Assembly (NCBI GenBank): GCA_965205365.1 | Contig: CBDBGT010000011.1 | Coordinates: 124,001-188,000 of the forward strand | Length of the DNA: 64,000 nt | Direction: 5' to 3' | Origin: JALZUR01 sp965205365 | GTDB taxonomy: Bacteria > Bdellovibrionota > Bdellovibrionia > Bdellovibrionales > UBA1609 | Shown here: positions 9,637 through 17,791 of the stretch, piece by piece | Numbering within the stretch: the stretch's first letter is position 1 | Layout: the number at the start of each line of letters is the position of its first letter | Position numbers and translations under genes: made by a program | The notes under the pieces: generated by a model | Told to the model about the DNA's origin: nothing | Seen by the model: the letters and a program-made list of their open reading frames with translations, nothing else | Database searches by the model: none

Positions 9637-10389
9637 ATGAAATTTTATATAATTGCTTTGTTAATATTTTCTTTTTCTTCTTATACTTTTTCACCTAAAA
9701 GAAAAGTTTTAATTCCAGAGTCTGCTAATAAAAAATTTTTTAAAAGAAAAGAATTAAATAAATCTTTTTTAAAAGTATTAAATAAGAATAAAAAATTCTC
9801 TAAAAAAGCACTTTTAAAAGCATTTAAGTTCTTTGATGAGAACTTAAATAAACTTAATAAAAAAAATCTGTGTTTAAGTAAAGACAATGTAAGGAATCAA
9901 AAGAGAATAAGAAATAAAACATGTCTTATTATTGTTGACTATACAAAATCTAAAAAAATACCAAGACTTCTTGTTGTTAATCCTCAAACAGGGGAGACAG
10001 AGCTTTTTTACACAGCTCATGGGAAAGGATCTCATGAAAAAGATAAAATAAAGACAGGCTATTTTGCTAAGAGATTTTCTAATAAGTCAGGTTCTAATAT
10101 GACTTCCTTAGGTTTTTATCTTACAGACAATCTTTATACGAGTAAGAAAATAACTTTTGGTCCAGGTCCTCAAAATGGACTTAAACTAGATGGATTAAAC
10201 TGTACAAATAATAATGCTCGAATGAGATATATAGTTATGCATACAGCTGATTATGTTCAGCCTATAAATGGAGATCCTAATAAGATTGGAAATTCTGAAG
10301 GGTGTATAACGCTACCAGAACATAGAAAAGATATTATTCAAAAATGTAGAAACGGGGCTTTAGTTTACACATATTATAAAAAAACATAA
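9637..10389 (+). CDS. murein L,D-transpeptidase catalytic-domain protein (YkuD_2 type)
   Basis: A 250-residue secreted protein with a signal peptide (MKFYIIALLIFSFSSYTFS) and a lysine-rich linker (about 20-95). The catalytic domain has YIVMHTADYV (His) and GNSEGCITLP, with the nucleophilic Cys at about residue 223, matching the S-x-G-C motif of L,D-transpeptidases. The arrangement fits the YkuD_2 subfamily rather than the classical YkuD. The expected role is cross-linking or trimming of peptidoglycan stem peptides in the periplasm. The gene stands alone between an AT-rich upstream region and a convergent neighbour. Confidence 0.85.
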   Translation: MKFYIIALLIFSFSSYTFSPKRKVLIPESANKKFFKRKELNKSFLKVLNKNKKFSKKALLKAFKFFDENLNKLNKKNLCLSKDNVRNQKRIRNKTCLIIVDYTKSKKIPRLLVVNPQTGETELFYTAHGKGSHEKDKIKTGYFAKRFSNKSGSNMTSLGFYLTDNLYTSKKITFGPGPQNGLKLDGLNCTNNNARMRYIVMHTADYVQPINGDPNKIGNSEGCITLPEHRKDIIQKCRNGALVYTYYKKT

Positions 10390-10413
10390 CCTAGTTAAAA
10401 AGAATCTTAGGTT
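10388..10413. terminator. possible shared terminator hairpin between convergent genes
   Basis: AACCTAG at 10388-10394 pairs with CTTAGGTT at 10406-10413 with one bulged T and an A-rich loop, just after the L,D-transpeptidase stop. The minus-strand gene ends 31 bases further on. The T-run is weak on both sides, so this is only a candidate. Confidence 0.35.
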
Positions 10414-10444
10414 TGAATTGTTTAAAGTAGATTGATATTTGAGT

Positions 10445-11332
10445 CTAGTCTTCATAGATTAAAAAGGCTTGAAGTAAACCAAAAATTAAATAAAGATTAT
10501 CTCTATAATAAATAGTGTGTGTGTCACTTTCAGTGTTTTGAAGTTCTATTATGACATTTTTAACCAAATTTATATATTCATTTAATTCTTTGTCTTTAAA
10601 AATATTATTGCCTGTAATAAAAACATCTAAGCCATTTTCTTTAAGAGTTAAAGTAATAAGAATTTTATCATTTTCATCTAAGTTTTTAGAAAAATTAATT
10701 GTGGAATTTAAAATTAAATTTTCTTCGTTAGGAGTTATAGTTAGAGAAGAGAGGAGGTTGGCAATGATACTGTTTTTTTCTGTATCAGTTTTATAAACAA
10801 GTTTTGCATAATTTATGGCTTTTTGAAGGCTCTCTTTTAATTCTAAAATAGTGTGGGATTTATCTACACCTGTTTGAACATAGCATACAATATTTTGAAG
10901 ATGCACAGAACTTGAAGTCTCATCATCAATAGGTTGTTGTAAACATTCTCCTAAAACAATGGAGGAAATATGTTTTAAAATAGCTAATGTGTTTCCTTGT
11001 ATATTTAAATTAGCATTAAAATTAAAAGATTTTTTATCATCATTGATATTTTCAATCTCAGTTGAAATATCTAGTGCCATAGATAGTTTATCATTTAGAT
11101 TACTGGTTAAGGGAATAGTTTGAGTAGTTAGGCTAGCTTTGATGCGTCCAAGATTAAAATTAGTGTAGTTTGTGTCAATTTCGATTTTAGATATTTTGGG
11201 ATCGTTTTTTAAAAACTCATGGTGGCTAACAACTTCTAAAAATGTATCATTAAGAGAAGTTCTTAATGAATCTGTATCTAATTGATTCATTGACGTAGCA
11301 GTTAGTCCTAATACAAAAAATAAAAAGCTCAT
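10445..11332 (-). CDS. secreted protein of unknown function
   Basis: A 295-residue protein with a short hydrophobic N-terminus (MSFLFFVLGLTATS) that looks like a signal peptide. The rest has alternating short beta-strand patterns (FNLGRIKASLTTQTIPLT, NFNANLNIQG, LILNSTINFSKN) rich in Asn, Asp and Leu, and two cysteines around residues 139 and 156 that could pair. I recognise no family. GGGAGA lies 5 nt before the ATG, supporting the start. It is convergent with the L,D-transpeptidase and divergent from the PilZ gene, so it is probably monocistronic. Confidence 0.7.
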   Translation of the reverse strand: MSFLFFVLGLTATSMNQLDTDSLRTSLNDTFLEVVSHHEFLKNDPKISKIEIDTNYTNFNLGRIKASLTTQTIPLTSNLNDKLSMALDISTEIENINDDKKSFNFNANLNIQGNTLAILKHISSIVLGECLQQPIDDETSSSVHLQNIVCYVQTGVDKSHTILELKESLQKAINYAKLVYKTDTEKNSIIANLLSSLTITPNEENLILNSTINFSKNLDENDKILITLTLKENGLDVFITGNNIFKDKELNEYINLVKNVIIELQNTESDTHTIYYRDNLYLIFGLLQAFLIYED

Positions 11333-11508
11333 TAATGTCTCCCATAGTTAAATATTTTTTACTCAGAGTTGGGTTTAAAGCATTTTAAGGCTACTAAGTA
11401 GGAAAATATTCATTTTTTTATGTAAATTGAATATATTTCAAAAAAACAAGTATAAAGTTTAGCTTAATTTAGTTCGATAGGAGAAATAAGCTTTAAAAAG
11501 GGGGTAAA

Positions 11509-12225
11509 ATGCTATTACAACTGAGTCCTGTTGAATTAGAAGCAGTGAGCAATTACTGGTATTTAAAGTTTGCTACTCATTGGGGAGGGCCTTTTTCTTA
11601 TATAGAGGTTTTGCAAATGCTTAAATCTAGAAGAATTAGCAGAACTATGAAAATTCGAGCAGGTAGTCTTTCAAGTGAGAAGAGTGGTAATTGGTATTTT
11701 ATTTCCGATTTAGTTGAATTTTCAGTAGATTTTATTCGTTCTTTTTCTCAGTATTATGTTCCTAAAGGGCGTGCATTTGATGACATAAGAAAATTTGTTC
11801 GTATAAAGTGTAATGTTAATATCTTGTTGGTTTCTAAAGATAAGAGGGTTCAAGCTTGTTTTTGTACAGAGCTTTCTGCAGGTGGTGCAAAAGTTAAGGT
11901 TCCTGAAAAGTTTATAGAGAAGGGAGAGAAGTTAACAATTCAATTTTTCTATAACAATGATATTAAATTAAAGTCATTTAAAGTTATGGCCACAGTGTTA
12001 AGACTTAGTGAAGTTAATTTTGATTCTAAGAGTCAAGTGAGTGAAGTTTATTCTTTAGAGTTTAATGAGTTAAAAGCTAGATATAAAAAAATGCTTTTAA
12101 ATTCTACACAAATTAAAATAAAAGAACTTTCAAAATATGTTAAAAGAAAAGGAAAAAATACCGTTGATATTTCGGATTTGAATAATTTTTCAAAAAAGTA
12201 TCCACACCTTATGTTAAATCCTTAA
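11509..12225 (+). CDS. GYF-like domain plus PilZ domain protein (c-di-GMP effector candidate)
   Basis: A 238-residue soluble protein. The N-terminal module (about 18-65) reads WYLKFATHWGGPFSYIEVLQ, the W-Y..GPFS pattern of bacterial GYF_2-type adaptor domains. A PilZ domain follows (about 100-190), with RKFVR fitting the R-x3-R c-di-GMP contact and ELSAGGAKV in the position of (D/N)-x-S-x2-G. The first residue of that second motif is Glu instead of Asp/Asn, so nucleotide binding may be altered. The C-terminal tail is basic. A strong AAGGGGG ribosome binding site precedes the ATG. Role inferred: a protein-interaction effector reading c-di-GMP. Confidence 0.8.
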   Translation: MLLQLSPVELEAVSNYWYLKFATHWGGPFSYIEVLQMLKSRRISRTMKIRAGSLSSEKSGNWYFISDLVEFSVDFIRSFSQYYVPKGRAFDDIRKFVRIKCNVNILLVSKDKRVQACFCTELSAGGAKVKVPEKFIEKGEKLTIQFFYNNDIKLKSFKVMATVLRLSEVNFDSKSQVSEVYSLEFNELKARYKKMLLNSTQIKIKELSKYVKRKGKNTVDISDLNNFSKKYPHLMLNP

Positions 12226-12255
12226 AATTTATATTTTTTCTAAAAAGTATAAATT
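12226..12255. terminator. AT-rich palindrome shared by two convergent genes
   Basis: AATTTATA (12226-12233) pairs with TATAAATT (12248-12255), extended inward by T6 against A5. The palindrome begins directly after the PilZ gene's stop and overlaps the stop of the convergent M23 gene. It offers a stem followed by T/A-rich sequence on either strand, so it could be a bidirectional terminator. Confidence 0.5.
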
Positions 12256-12763
12256 AAAATCGGATGTATTTTTCAGGGTTTATAACTGTCTTATTTTCTA
12301 TTAGTTCAAAATGGAGGTGGACTCCTGTAGCTCGCCCTGTACGACCCATTGTTCCTATTAATTCTCCTCTTTTTATTTTTTCACCTGATTTTACAAAAAT
12401 CTTATTAAGATGTGAATAGATTGTACTGATGCTGTGATTATGTTTAATTAAAATCATTTTTCCATATCCGCTAAACTTGCGTCCTTGGTAGATAACTTTT
12501 CCAGAAGCAATAGAAAATATTGGAGACCCTTTTTTTCCCGCAAGATCTATACCTTTATGTTTGCGATTTTTTTTAGGACGAAATTTTTGAGTGATCGTGT
12601 ATCTTGTTGTTAATGGTTTTGAAAAACTAAGGCTATTTGGTTTAGATTTGTTTGCTACAATTATTGGAGCTTTTCTTATATTCATAGAAGAGCAAGAAGA
12701 GAGTATAAAAGAGAAAACTATAAATAAAATAAATTTTAATTGTAAATAGGAAAATCTTTGCAA
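12254..12763 (-). CDS. M23-family (LytM) peptidase lipoprotein
   Basis: A 169-residue lipoprotein: the hydrophobic N-terminus ends in the lipobox FILSSC. The LytM domain occupies about residues 55-165. Zinc-ligand and catalytic motifs are intact: H-x3-D in HKGIDLAG, the mid-domain YSH, and H-x-H in HLHFE. This suggests an active peptidoglycan endopeptidase rather than an EnvC/NlpD-type activator, which usually lacks ligands. It starts 28 nt inside the end of glyA and ends the lipid/glycine gene cluster, so it is probably expressed with it. Confidence 0.87.
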   Translation of the reverse strand: MQRFSYLQLKFILFIVFSFILSSCSSMNIRKAPIIVANKSKPNSLSFSKPLTTRYTITQKFRPKKNRKHKGIDLAGKKGSPIFSIASGKVIYQGRKFSGYGKMILIKHNHSISTIYSHLNKIFVKSGEKIKRGELIGTMGRTGRATGVHLHFELIENKTVINPEKYIRF

Positions 12764-13977
12764 AGTGTGGTCACCTTTTCATGGATTATATTTAATATAT
12801 CGTCATTAACGTGATTTTTAATAACTTCACTAATAAAACCTGCAATAGTTACCATTTCACATTCACTCATACCTCTAGTGGTAATGGCTGGGGTTCCAAG
12901 TCTTATACCACTAGTGACAAAAGGGCTTTTTTGTTCATTTGGAATGGTGTTTTTGTTTACAGTTATTCGAGCCTTGTGTAAAACTTCTTCAGCCTTTTTG
13001 CCTGTTACACCTGTATTTGTTAGATCTACTAATATAAGATGGTTGTCAGTTCCATTGGATATGAGTGATAAACCACTTTTTATAAGTTCTTTACTAAGAA
13101 TTTTAGCATTTTTAATAACCTGTTTTTGATAAGTTTTAAATTCTGGTTTTAAAGCTTCTCCAAAAGCTATAGCTTTTGCTAAAATAGAGTGTTCTAGTGG
13201 GCCGCCTTGAATTCCTGGAAAAATTTGAGAATTTAACTTTTTAGCATATTTTTCTTTACAAAGAATCATGCCACCTCTAGGTCCTCTTAAAGTCTTATGT
13301 GTAGTGGTGGTTACAAAATCAGCATAAGGAACTGGGTTTTCATGAACTTTAGCGGCAACAAGGCCTGCAAAGTGAGCCATGTCTACGTGAAGAAAGGCAC
13401 CAACTTCATGGGCGATTTCTCTAAATTTTTTAAAATCTAAACTTCTTGGATAAGCACTGTAGCCAGCAATAATTAATTTAGGTTTACATTTTTTAGCAAT
13501 TTTTAAAATTTCCTCATAGTCAATTAAATGAGTTTCTGGGTTGAGACCGTATGAAGTAAAATTATAAAGCTTTCCTGAAAAGTTAACCTTAGAGCCATGT
13601 GTTAAGTGCCCGCCTTGTGAAAGATCCATTCCTAAAACAGTATCTCCAGGCTCAACACAGGTCATATATACAGCCATATTTGCTTGTGATCCTGAGTGTG
13701 GCTGAACATTTACATGTTCCGCGTGAAATAGTTTTTTTGCTCTATGAATAGCTAAATTTTCAGCCTTATCAATATACTCACATCCACCATAGTACCTTTT
13801 TCCAGGGTAGCCTTCAGCATATTTATTGGTGAAAATACTCCCTTGCGCTTCCATTACGGAGAGGGATGCATAGTTTTCAGAGGCAATCATTTCAAGTCCA
13901 TGGGTTTGTCTTTGAAGCTCTTGCATTAAGAATTCATGTGCTTCAGGGTCTGTTGCTTTTATAAGATTATACTCCAC
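12736..13977 (-). CDS. glyA: serine hydroxymethyltransferase
   Basis: A 413-residue PLP enzyme converting serine and tetrahydrofolate to glycine and 5,10-methylene-THF. Signatures visible: ASENYAS near the N-terminus, YAEGYPGKRYYGGCEYID, the PLP-lysine motif TTTTHKTLRGPRGGMI, and GIRLGTPAITTRGM. Length is typical. Translation starts at a GTG immediately after the rpiB stop, with AAAGGA upstream. It overlaps the following M23 lipoprotein gene by 28 nt. Confidence 0.97.
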   Translation of the reverse strand: MEYNLIKATDPEAHEFLMQELQRQTHGLEMIASENYASLSVMEAQGSIFTNKYAEGYPGKRYYGGCEYIDKAENLAIHRAKKLFHAEHVNVQPHSGSQANMAVYMTCVEPGDTVLGMDLSQGGHLTHGSKVNFSGKLYNFTSYGLNPETHLIDYEEILKIAKKCKPKLIIAGYSAYPRSLDFKKFREIAHEVGAFLHVDMAHFAGLVAAKVHENPVPYADFVTTTTHKTLRGPRGGMILCKEKYAKKLNSQIFPGIQGGPLEHSILAKAIAFGEALKPEFKTYQKQVIKNAKILSKELIKSGLSLISNGTDNHLILVDLTNTGVTGKKAEEVLHKARITVNKNTIPNEQKSPFVTSGIRLGTPAITTRGMSECEMVTIAGFISEVIKNHVNDDILNIIHEKVTTLCKDFPIYN

Positions 13978-13978
13978 C

Positions 13979-14443
13979 TTATTCCTTTTGTTTTTTTATG
14001 GTGTTAGAATGTATGAGGGAAGAAATTTTTTTAACTCTTTGTTCATGGCGCTCCCCTTTAAAAGAGGTTGATAAGAATGAATTTATAATTTTAAATATAG
14101 TTTCTTCTGTTACAAGTCTTGAGCCAAGGCAAAGAACATTGGCATTGTTGTGTTGTCTTGAAAGTATAGAAGTTTCTTCGTTCCAACAAAGAGCGCCTCT
14201 AATATAGGAATATTTGTTTGCTCTCATAACCATTCCTTGTCCAGATCCACAGATTAAAATTCCAATATCTGTGGAGTTGAATTCTAAAGCTTGGCAGACT
14301 TTATCTGAGAAGTCTGGGTAATCCACGGGATCTTTGTTAATAGGGCCTAGATCAATAATTTTATTTGAATCTGCTTTTAAATAGTCCACAATCTTTTTTT
14401 TTATTTCAAATCCAGCATGATCTGAAGCTATAAAGATTTTCAA
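13979..14443 (-). CDS. rpiB: ribose 5-phosphate isomerase B
   Basis: A 154-residue RpiB/LacAB-family isomerase interconverting ribose 5-phosphate and ribulose 5-phosphate. The N-terminus IFIASDHAGFEIKKKI is the family signature. The active-site Cys lies in LICGSGQGM and the NANVLCLGSR block is present. The start is a TTG (14443) three bases beyond the fabF stop. The pairing rpiB-glyA is common in bacteria. Confidence 0.95.
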   Translation of the reverse strand: MKIFIASDHAGFEIKKKIVDYLKADSNKIIDLGPINKDPVDYPDFSDKVCQALEFNSTDIGILICGSGQGMVMRANKYSYIRGALCWNEETSILSRQHNNANVLCLGSRLVTEETIFKIINSFLSTSFKGERHEQRVKKISSLIHSNTIKKQKE

Positions 14444-14445
14444 AA

Positions 14446-15705
14446 TTATAAGGCTCCAAAGATTAAGGTTGCATTGGTTCCACCAAATCCAAAGCTATTA
14501 TTCATGACAAAGCGAACTTCTTTTTCCCTTGCTGTTCCAGGGACATAGTCTAAGTCACAGCCTTGAGAAGGGTTGTCTAAATTAGTAGTAGGGGGAACAG
14601 TGTTTTTTTCAATGGCCATTAGTGAAAAAACACTTTCAATGGCACCGGCGGCTCCTAAAGTATGACCAGTCATACTTTTTGTAGAGCTTATCCAGAGTTT
14701 GGAAGCATGGTCTTGAAAAACTTTTTTAATAGCCTCAGTTTCCATGAGGTCACCAATGGGAGTACTTGTACCATGGGCATTTATGTAATCTATTTGATTG
14801 TGGTTAATTCCAGCATCTTGTATTGCTAATTCCATAGATAAAGCCGCCCCCTGTCCACCAGGTGCTGGAGACGTCATATGATAAGCGTCGCAAGATAGAC
14901 CATAACCTAAGACTTCACCATAAATTTTAGCTCCTCTTTTATAAGCACATTCATAATCTTCTAAAACTAAAGTAGCTGCACCTTCAGCCATAACAAAACC
15001 ATCACGATCAATATCAAAAGGCCTAGATGCTGTAGTGGGGGAGTGGTTTCTTGTTGATAAGGCTTTCATTGAAGAAAATCCAGCAATGGATATAGGGCCT
15101 ATTGTAGATTCAGATCCACCTGCAATCATCACATCACATTGACCAGATTGAATGTATTTTGCTGCCTCTCCAATTGAATGTGCTCCAGAAGAACATGCGC
15201 TGGTTACAACATAGTTCGGGCCTTGCATTCCGTATTTAATGGCAATTTGTCCACTGGCTAAATTAGAGATTGTAGCCGGAATAAAAAACGGACTCACTCG
15301 CCCTGGTCCTTTATTTAATAAGATTTCATGTTGCTTTTCAATATATGGTAATCCACCAAGGCCGACACCTAAAATACAACCTGAACGTTGTGCGTTTGTT
15401 TCATTAATTAAAACACCAGAATCAAGTAAAGCTTCCTTTGTACAAGCAAGTGAAAGATGAATAAATCTATCCATTTTTTTTTGATCTTTTTTTATAACGT
15501 ACTCATCAATATTAAAATCTTTAACTTCTCCAACAATAGAAGTTGAGAGTTTTTCTGTATTAAAGGACTGGATATGTGCAATTCCAGATTTAGCATTTAT
15601 ACAGGAGTTCCAAGACGTCTTTAAGTCCTTGCCTATGGGAGACATAATACCAATTCCTGTAACCACGACTCTGCGATTTTCTTTTGCTGGTTTTGTAAAA
15701 GTCAT
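14446..15705 (-). CDS. fabF: beta-ketoacyl-ACP synthase II
   Basis: A 419-residue condensing enzyme extending acyl-ACP with malonyl-ACP. The catalytic triad is visible: Cys in VTSACSSGAHSIGEA, His in NAHGTSTPIGD and His in STKSMTGHTLGAAGA. The N-terminus RRVVVTGIGIMSPIG and C-terminus FVMNNSFGFGGTNA are standard. The ATG is preceded by an A-rich stretch with no good Shine-Dalgarno and by the acpP-fabF hairpin, which may tune FabF relative to the more abundant carrier protein. Confidence 0.97.
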   Translation of the reverse strand: MTFTKPAKENRRVVVTGIGIMSPIGKDLKTSWNSCINAKSGIAHIQSFNTEKLSTSIVGEVKDFNIDEYVIKKDQKKMDRFIHLSLACTKEALLDSGVLINETNAQRSGCILGVGLGGLPYIEKQHEILLNKGPGRVSPFFIPATISNLASGQIAIKYGMQGPNYVVTSACSSGAHSIGEAAKYIQSGQCDVMIAGGSESTIGPISIAGFSSMKALSTRNHSPTTASRPFDIDRDGFVMAEGAATLVLEDYECAYKRGAKIYGEVLGYGLSCDAYHMTSPAPGGQGAALSMELAIQDAGINHNQIDYINAHGTSTPIGDLMETEAIKKVFQDHASKLWISSTKSMTGHTLGAAGAIESVFSLMAIEKNTVPPTTNLDNPSQGCDLDYVPGTAREKEVRFVMNNSFGFGGTNATLIFGAL

Positions 15706-15718
15706 TTTAATTTTTTTT

Positions 15719-15739
15719 AGAGGTCTAAACTAGACCTCT
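15719..15739 (-). promoter_or_regulatory. perfect 9-bp hairpin in the acpP-fabF junction
   Basis: AGAGGTCTA (15719-15727) and TAGACCTCT (15731-15739) form a perfect stem with a 3-nt loop, overlapping the last bases of the acpP stop codon. In the direction of transcription it is followed by A8, not T, so it is not a standard intrinsic terminator. It could protect the 3' end of acpP mRNA, mark a processing site, or reduce read-through into fabF. Confidence 0.55.
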
Positions 15740-15965
15740 ATTTATCCTTAAGATAAGCTACAACATCGCCAACAGTTTTAAGTTTTTCAGCATCTTCGTC
15801 AGGAATTTCAATATCATATTCTTCTTCCATAGCCATAACTAACTCAACAATGTCTAAGCTGTCCGCTCCAAGGTCGTCAATAAAAGAGGCGTCTTCTTTT
15901 ATTTTATCACCCTCAATACCCAGTTGCTCTTCTATGATTTGTTTTATTTTGTCGTCTAATGCCAT
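15738..15965 (-). CDS. acpP: acyl carrier protein
   Basis: A 75-residue acidic carrier protein. The phosphopantetheine attachment serine is in DDLGADSLDIVELVMAMEEE. The frame extends five codons upstream to 15980, but the ATG at 15965 (MALDDKIKQI) is preceded by a strong GGAGGG and matches the normal AcpP N-terminus. It lies between fabG and fabF, as in most proteobacteria. Confidence 0.97.
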   Translation of the reverse strand: MALDDKIKQIIEEQLGIEGDKIKEDASFIDDLGADSLDIVELVMAMEEEYDIEIPDEDAEKLKTVGDVVAYLKDK

Positions 15966-16040
15966 TTTAGCCCTCCACAATTAGATCGTTTTGTTAAAAT
16001 TTATAAACTCATTAAATACTATTTTAATAAAAAAAATAAA

Positions 16041-16784
16041 CTAATTTAAATACATTCCACCATTAACATGAATTGTTTGGCCAGTAATATATGACGAAGC
16101 GTCACTGATTAAAAAAGCAACTGCTTGAGCAACATCATCTGTTGTTCCTAGGCGTGCTAATGGGAGCTGACTTATTAGAGATTTTTTTTGCTCATCATTT
16201 AGGACATCAGTCATTTCAGTTTGAATAAAACCAGGGGCAACGCAGTTAACTCTTATTTTTCTTGATCCTAACTCTTTTGCAATAGATTTTGAAAAAGCCT
16301 CAGTTCCAGCTTTTGATGCTGCGTAGTTGGCTTGTCCTGGGTTGCCTATGGATCCAATAACTGAAGAAATGTTAACAATTGAACCAGTTTTTTTTTTCAT
16401 CATAACTTTTGCTACTGCTTTGGTACAAAGAAAAGTCCCTTTTAAATTTGTTTCATAAACTTTATCAAAGTCAGAGGATTTCATTCTTAATAAAAGTTGG
16501 TCTTGGGTAATTCCAGCATTGTTGACAAGCCCTTCTATGGAATCCCATTGAGCTAAAACATTAGCAAAAAAAGTTTTAATCGACTCCTCACTAGATGTGT
16601 CTAAAGGGAGTAGAAGGTGTTTTTCGCCTTTAAGTAAAGAAAAAACTTCTCTAGCTTTATCCTTACTTTGTCCATAAGTAATACAAACTTGTGCTCCTAG
16701 TGAAGCTAGTGATTTTGCAATTCCAGCACCAATTCCACGACTTGAACCAGTTATAATAATTTTCTTATTTGTAAAATCTAACAA
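16041..16784 (-). CDS. fabG: 3-oxoacyl-ACP reductase
   Basis: A 247-residue short-chain dehydrogenase reducing 3-oxoacyl-ACP with NADPH. The nucleotide-binding motif is GSSRGIGAGIAKSLASLGA. NNAGITQDQLLLRM follows, with catalytic Ser in NISSVIGSIGNPGQ and Tyr/Lys in YAASKAG. The GQTIHVNGGMYLN C-terminus is typical of FabG. It starts with TTG (16784), supported by an AAGGTGG ribosome binding site 7 nt upstream. Confidence 0.96.
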   Translation of the reverse strand: MLDFTNKKIIITGSSRGIGAGIAKSLASLGAQVCITYGQSKDKAREVFSLLKGEKHLLLPLDTSSEESIKTFFANVLAQWDSIEGLVNNAGITQDQLLLRMKSSDFDKVYETNLKGTFLCTKAVAKVMMKKKTGSIVNISSVIGSIGNPGQANYAASKAGTEAFSKSIAKELGSRKIRVNCVAPGFIQTEMTDVLNDEQKKSLISQLPLARLGTTDDVAQAVAFLISDASSYITGQTIHVNGGMYLN

Positions 16785-16818
16785 AATATACCACCTTATT
16801 TTAAATAATTTGTTTAAC

Positions 16819-17790
16819 TCATATTATGGAAGCACTAAAAGTTTTAATATCTTCTAACCTTGATGTATTGAAAAGTGATAAGTTTGAATTGTCTATTTTT
16901 TTAATCAATCCAAGTAATGTATTTCCTGATCCAACTTCAACGTAAGAGTCTATTTTGTTATTTTTCATTTCTGATATAGTTTTACTCCAAAGAACTGAAT
17001 TGCTTATTTGCTTTATTAAATTAGCCTTTATTTTTTCAGGATCACTTGTTAAAAAAGCATTGATATTTTGAATAAGTAGACAATGAGGAGGAGAGAATTT
17101 AATTTTTTTTAAGAATTCAGCCATTATTTTTTCAGCTGGCAGCATTAATTTACAATGAAATGGGGCTGAGACTTTTAAAGGAAGAAGCTTTATTCTTTTT
17201 GGTTTTGGGTTAAATACGTAAGTAGAAATATTTTCCTTTAACCATGACAAAGCTTGAGCTGTACCACTTACAACAACTTGTCCTGGACAGTTAAAGTTTG
17301 CAGCTTCAAATACCCAGTCTGGATTTTGAGATTCAACCCATTTACAAAGGTCAACAGCTTGATGATCCAAAGGTCCTAGTAAAGCTGCCATGGCACCTTT
17401 CTTAAGAGGGACAGCCTCTTGCATGGATATTCCCCTAAGTTTTACAGCTTTCATAGCATCAGAAAAAGAGATAACATTTCCAGCAACTAGTGCAGAATAC
17501 TCACCTACAGAATGTCCAGCAACTACTAAAGGGGTAAAGCCAAATTCTAATTCCAAGATTCTAAAGGCACCAATTGAACAGGCTACAATTGCCGGTTGTG
17601 TGTTCTCAGTGAGCATCAATTCTTCATGGGAGCCGTTGAAACATAATTTTATAAAGTCAACTCCAATTAAATCAGAGGCTTCAGTAATAGTTTCTTTATA
17701 AATATTAAAATTATCAAAAAGCTCCTTACCCATTCCTACAAATTGACTACCTTGGCCGGGAAAAACTGCTGCTATTTTTTTAGACATCAT
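16819..17790 (-). CDS. fabD: malonyl-CoA:ACP transacylase
   Basis: A 323-residue acyltransferase loading malonyl units on AcpP. It has the N-terminal FPGQGSQFVGMGKELFD, the nucleophile elbow GHSVGEYSALVA, and the substrate-Arg segment KLRGISMQEA. The catalytic His lies in VSAPFHCKLM. It begins one base beyond the fabH stop, so the two are translationally coupled. Confidence 0.95.
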   Translation of the reverse strand: MMSKKIAAVFPGQGSQFVGMGKELFDNFNIYKETITEASDLIGVDFIKLCFNGSHEELMLTENTQPAIVACSIGAFRILELEFGFTPLVVAGHSVGEYSALVAGNVISFSDAMKAVKLRGISMQEAVPLKKGAMAALLGPLDHQAVDLCKWVESQNPDWVFEAANFNCPGQVVVSGTAQALSWLKENISTYVFNPKPKRIKLLPLKVSAPFHCKLMLPAEKIMAEFLKKIKFSPPHCLLIQNINAFLTSDPEKIKANLIKQISNSVLWSKTISEMKNNKIDSYVEVGSGNTLLGLIKKIDNSNLSLFNTSRLEDIKTFSASII

Positions 17791-17791
17791 A

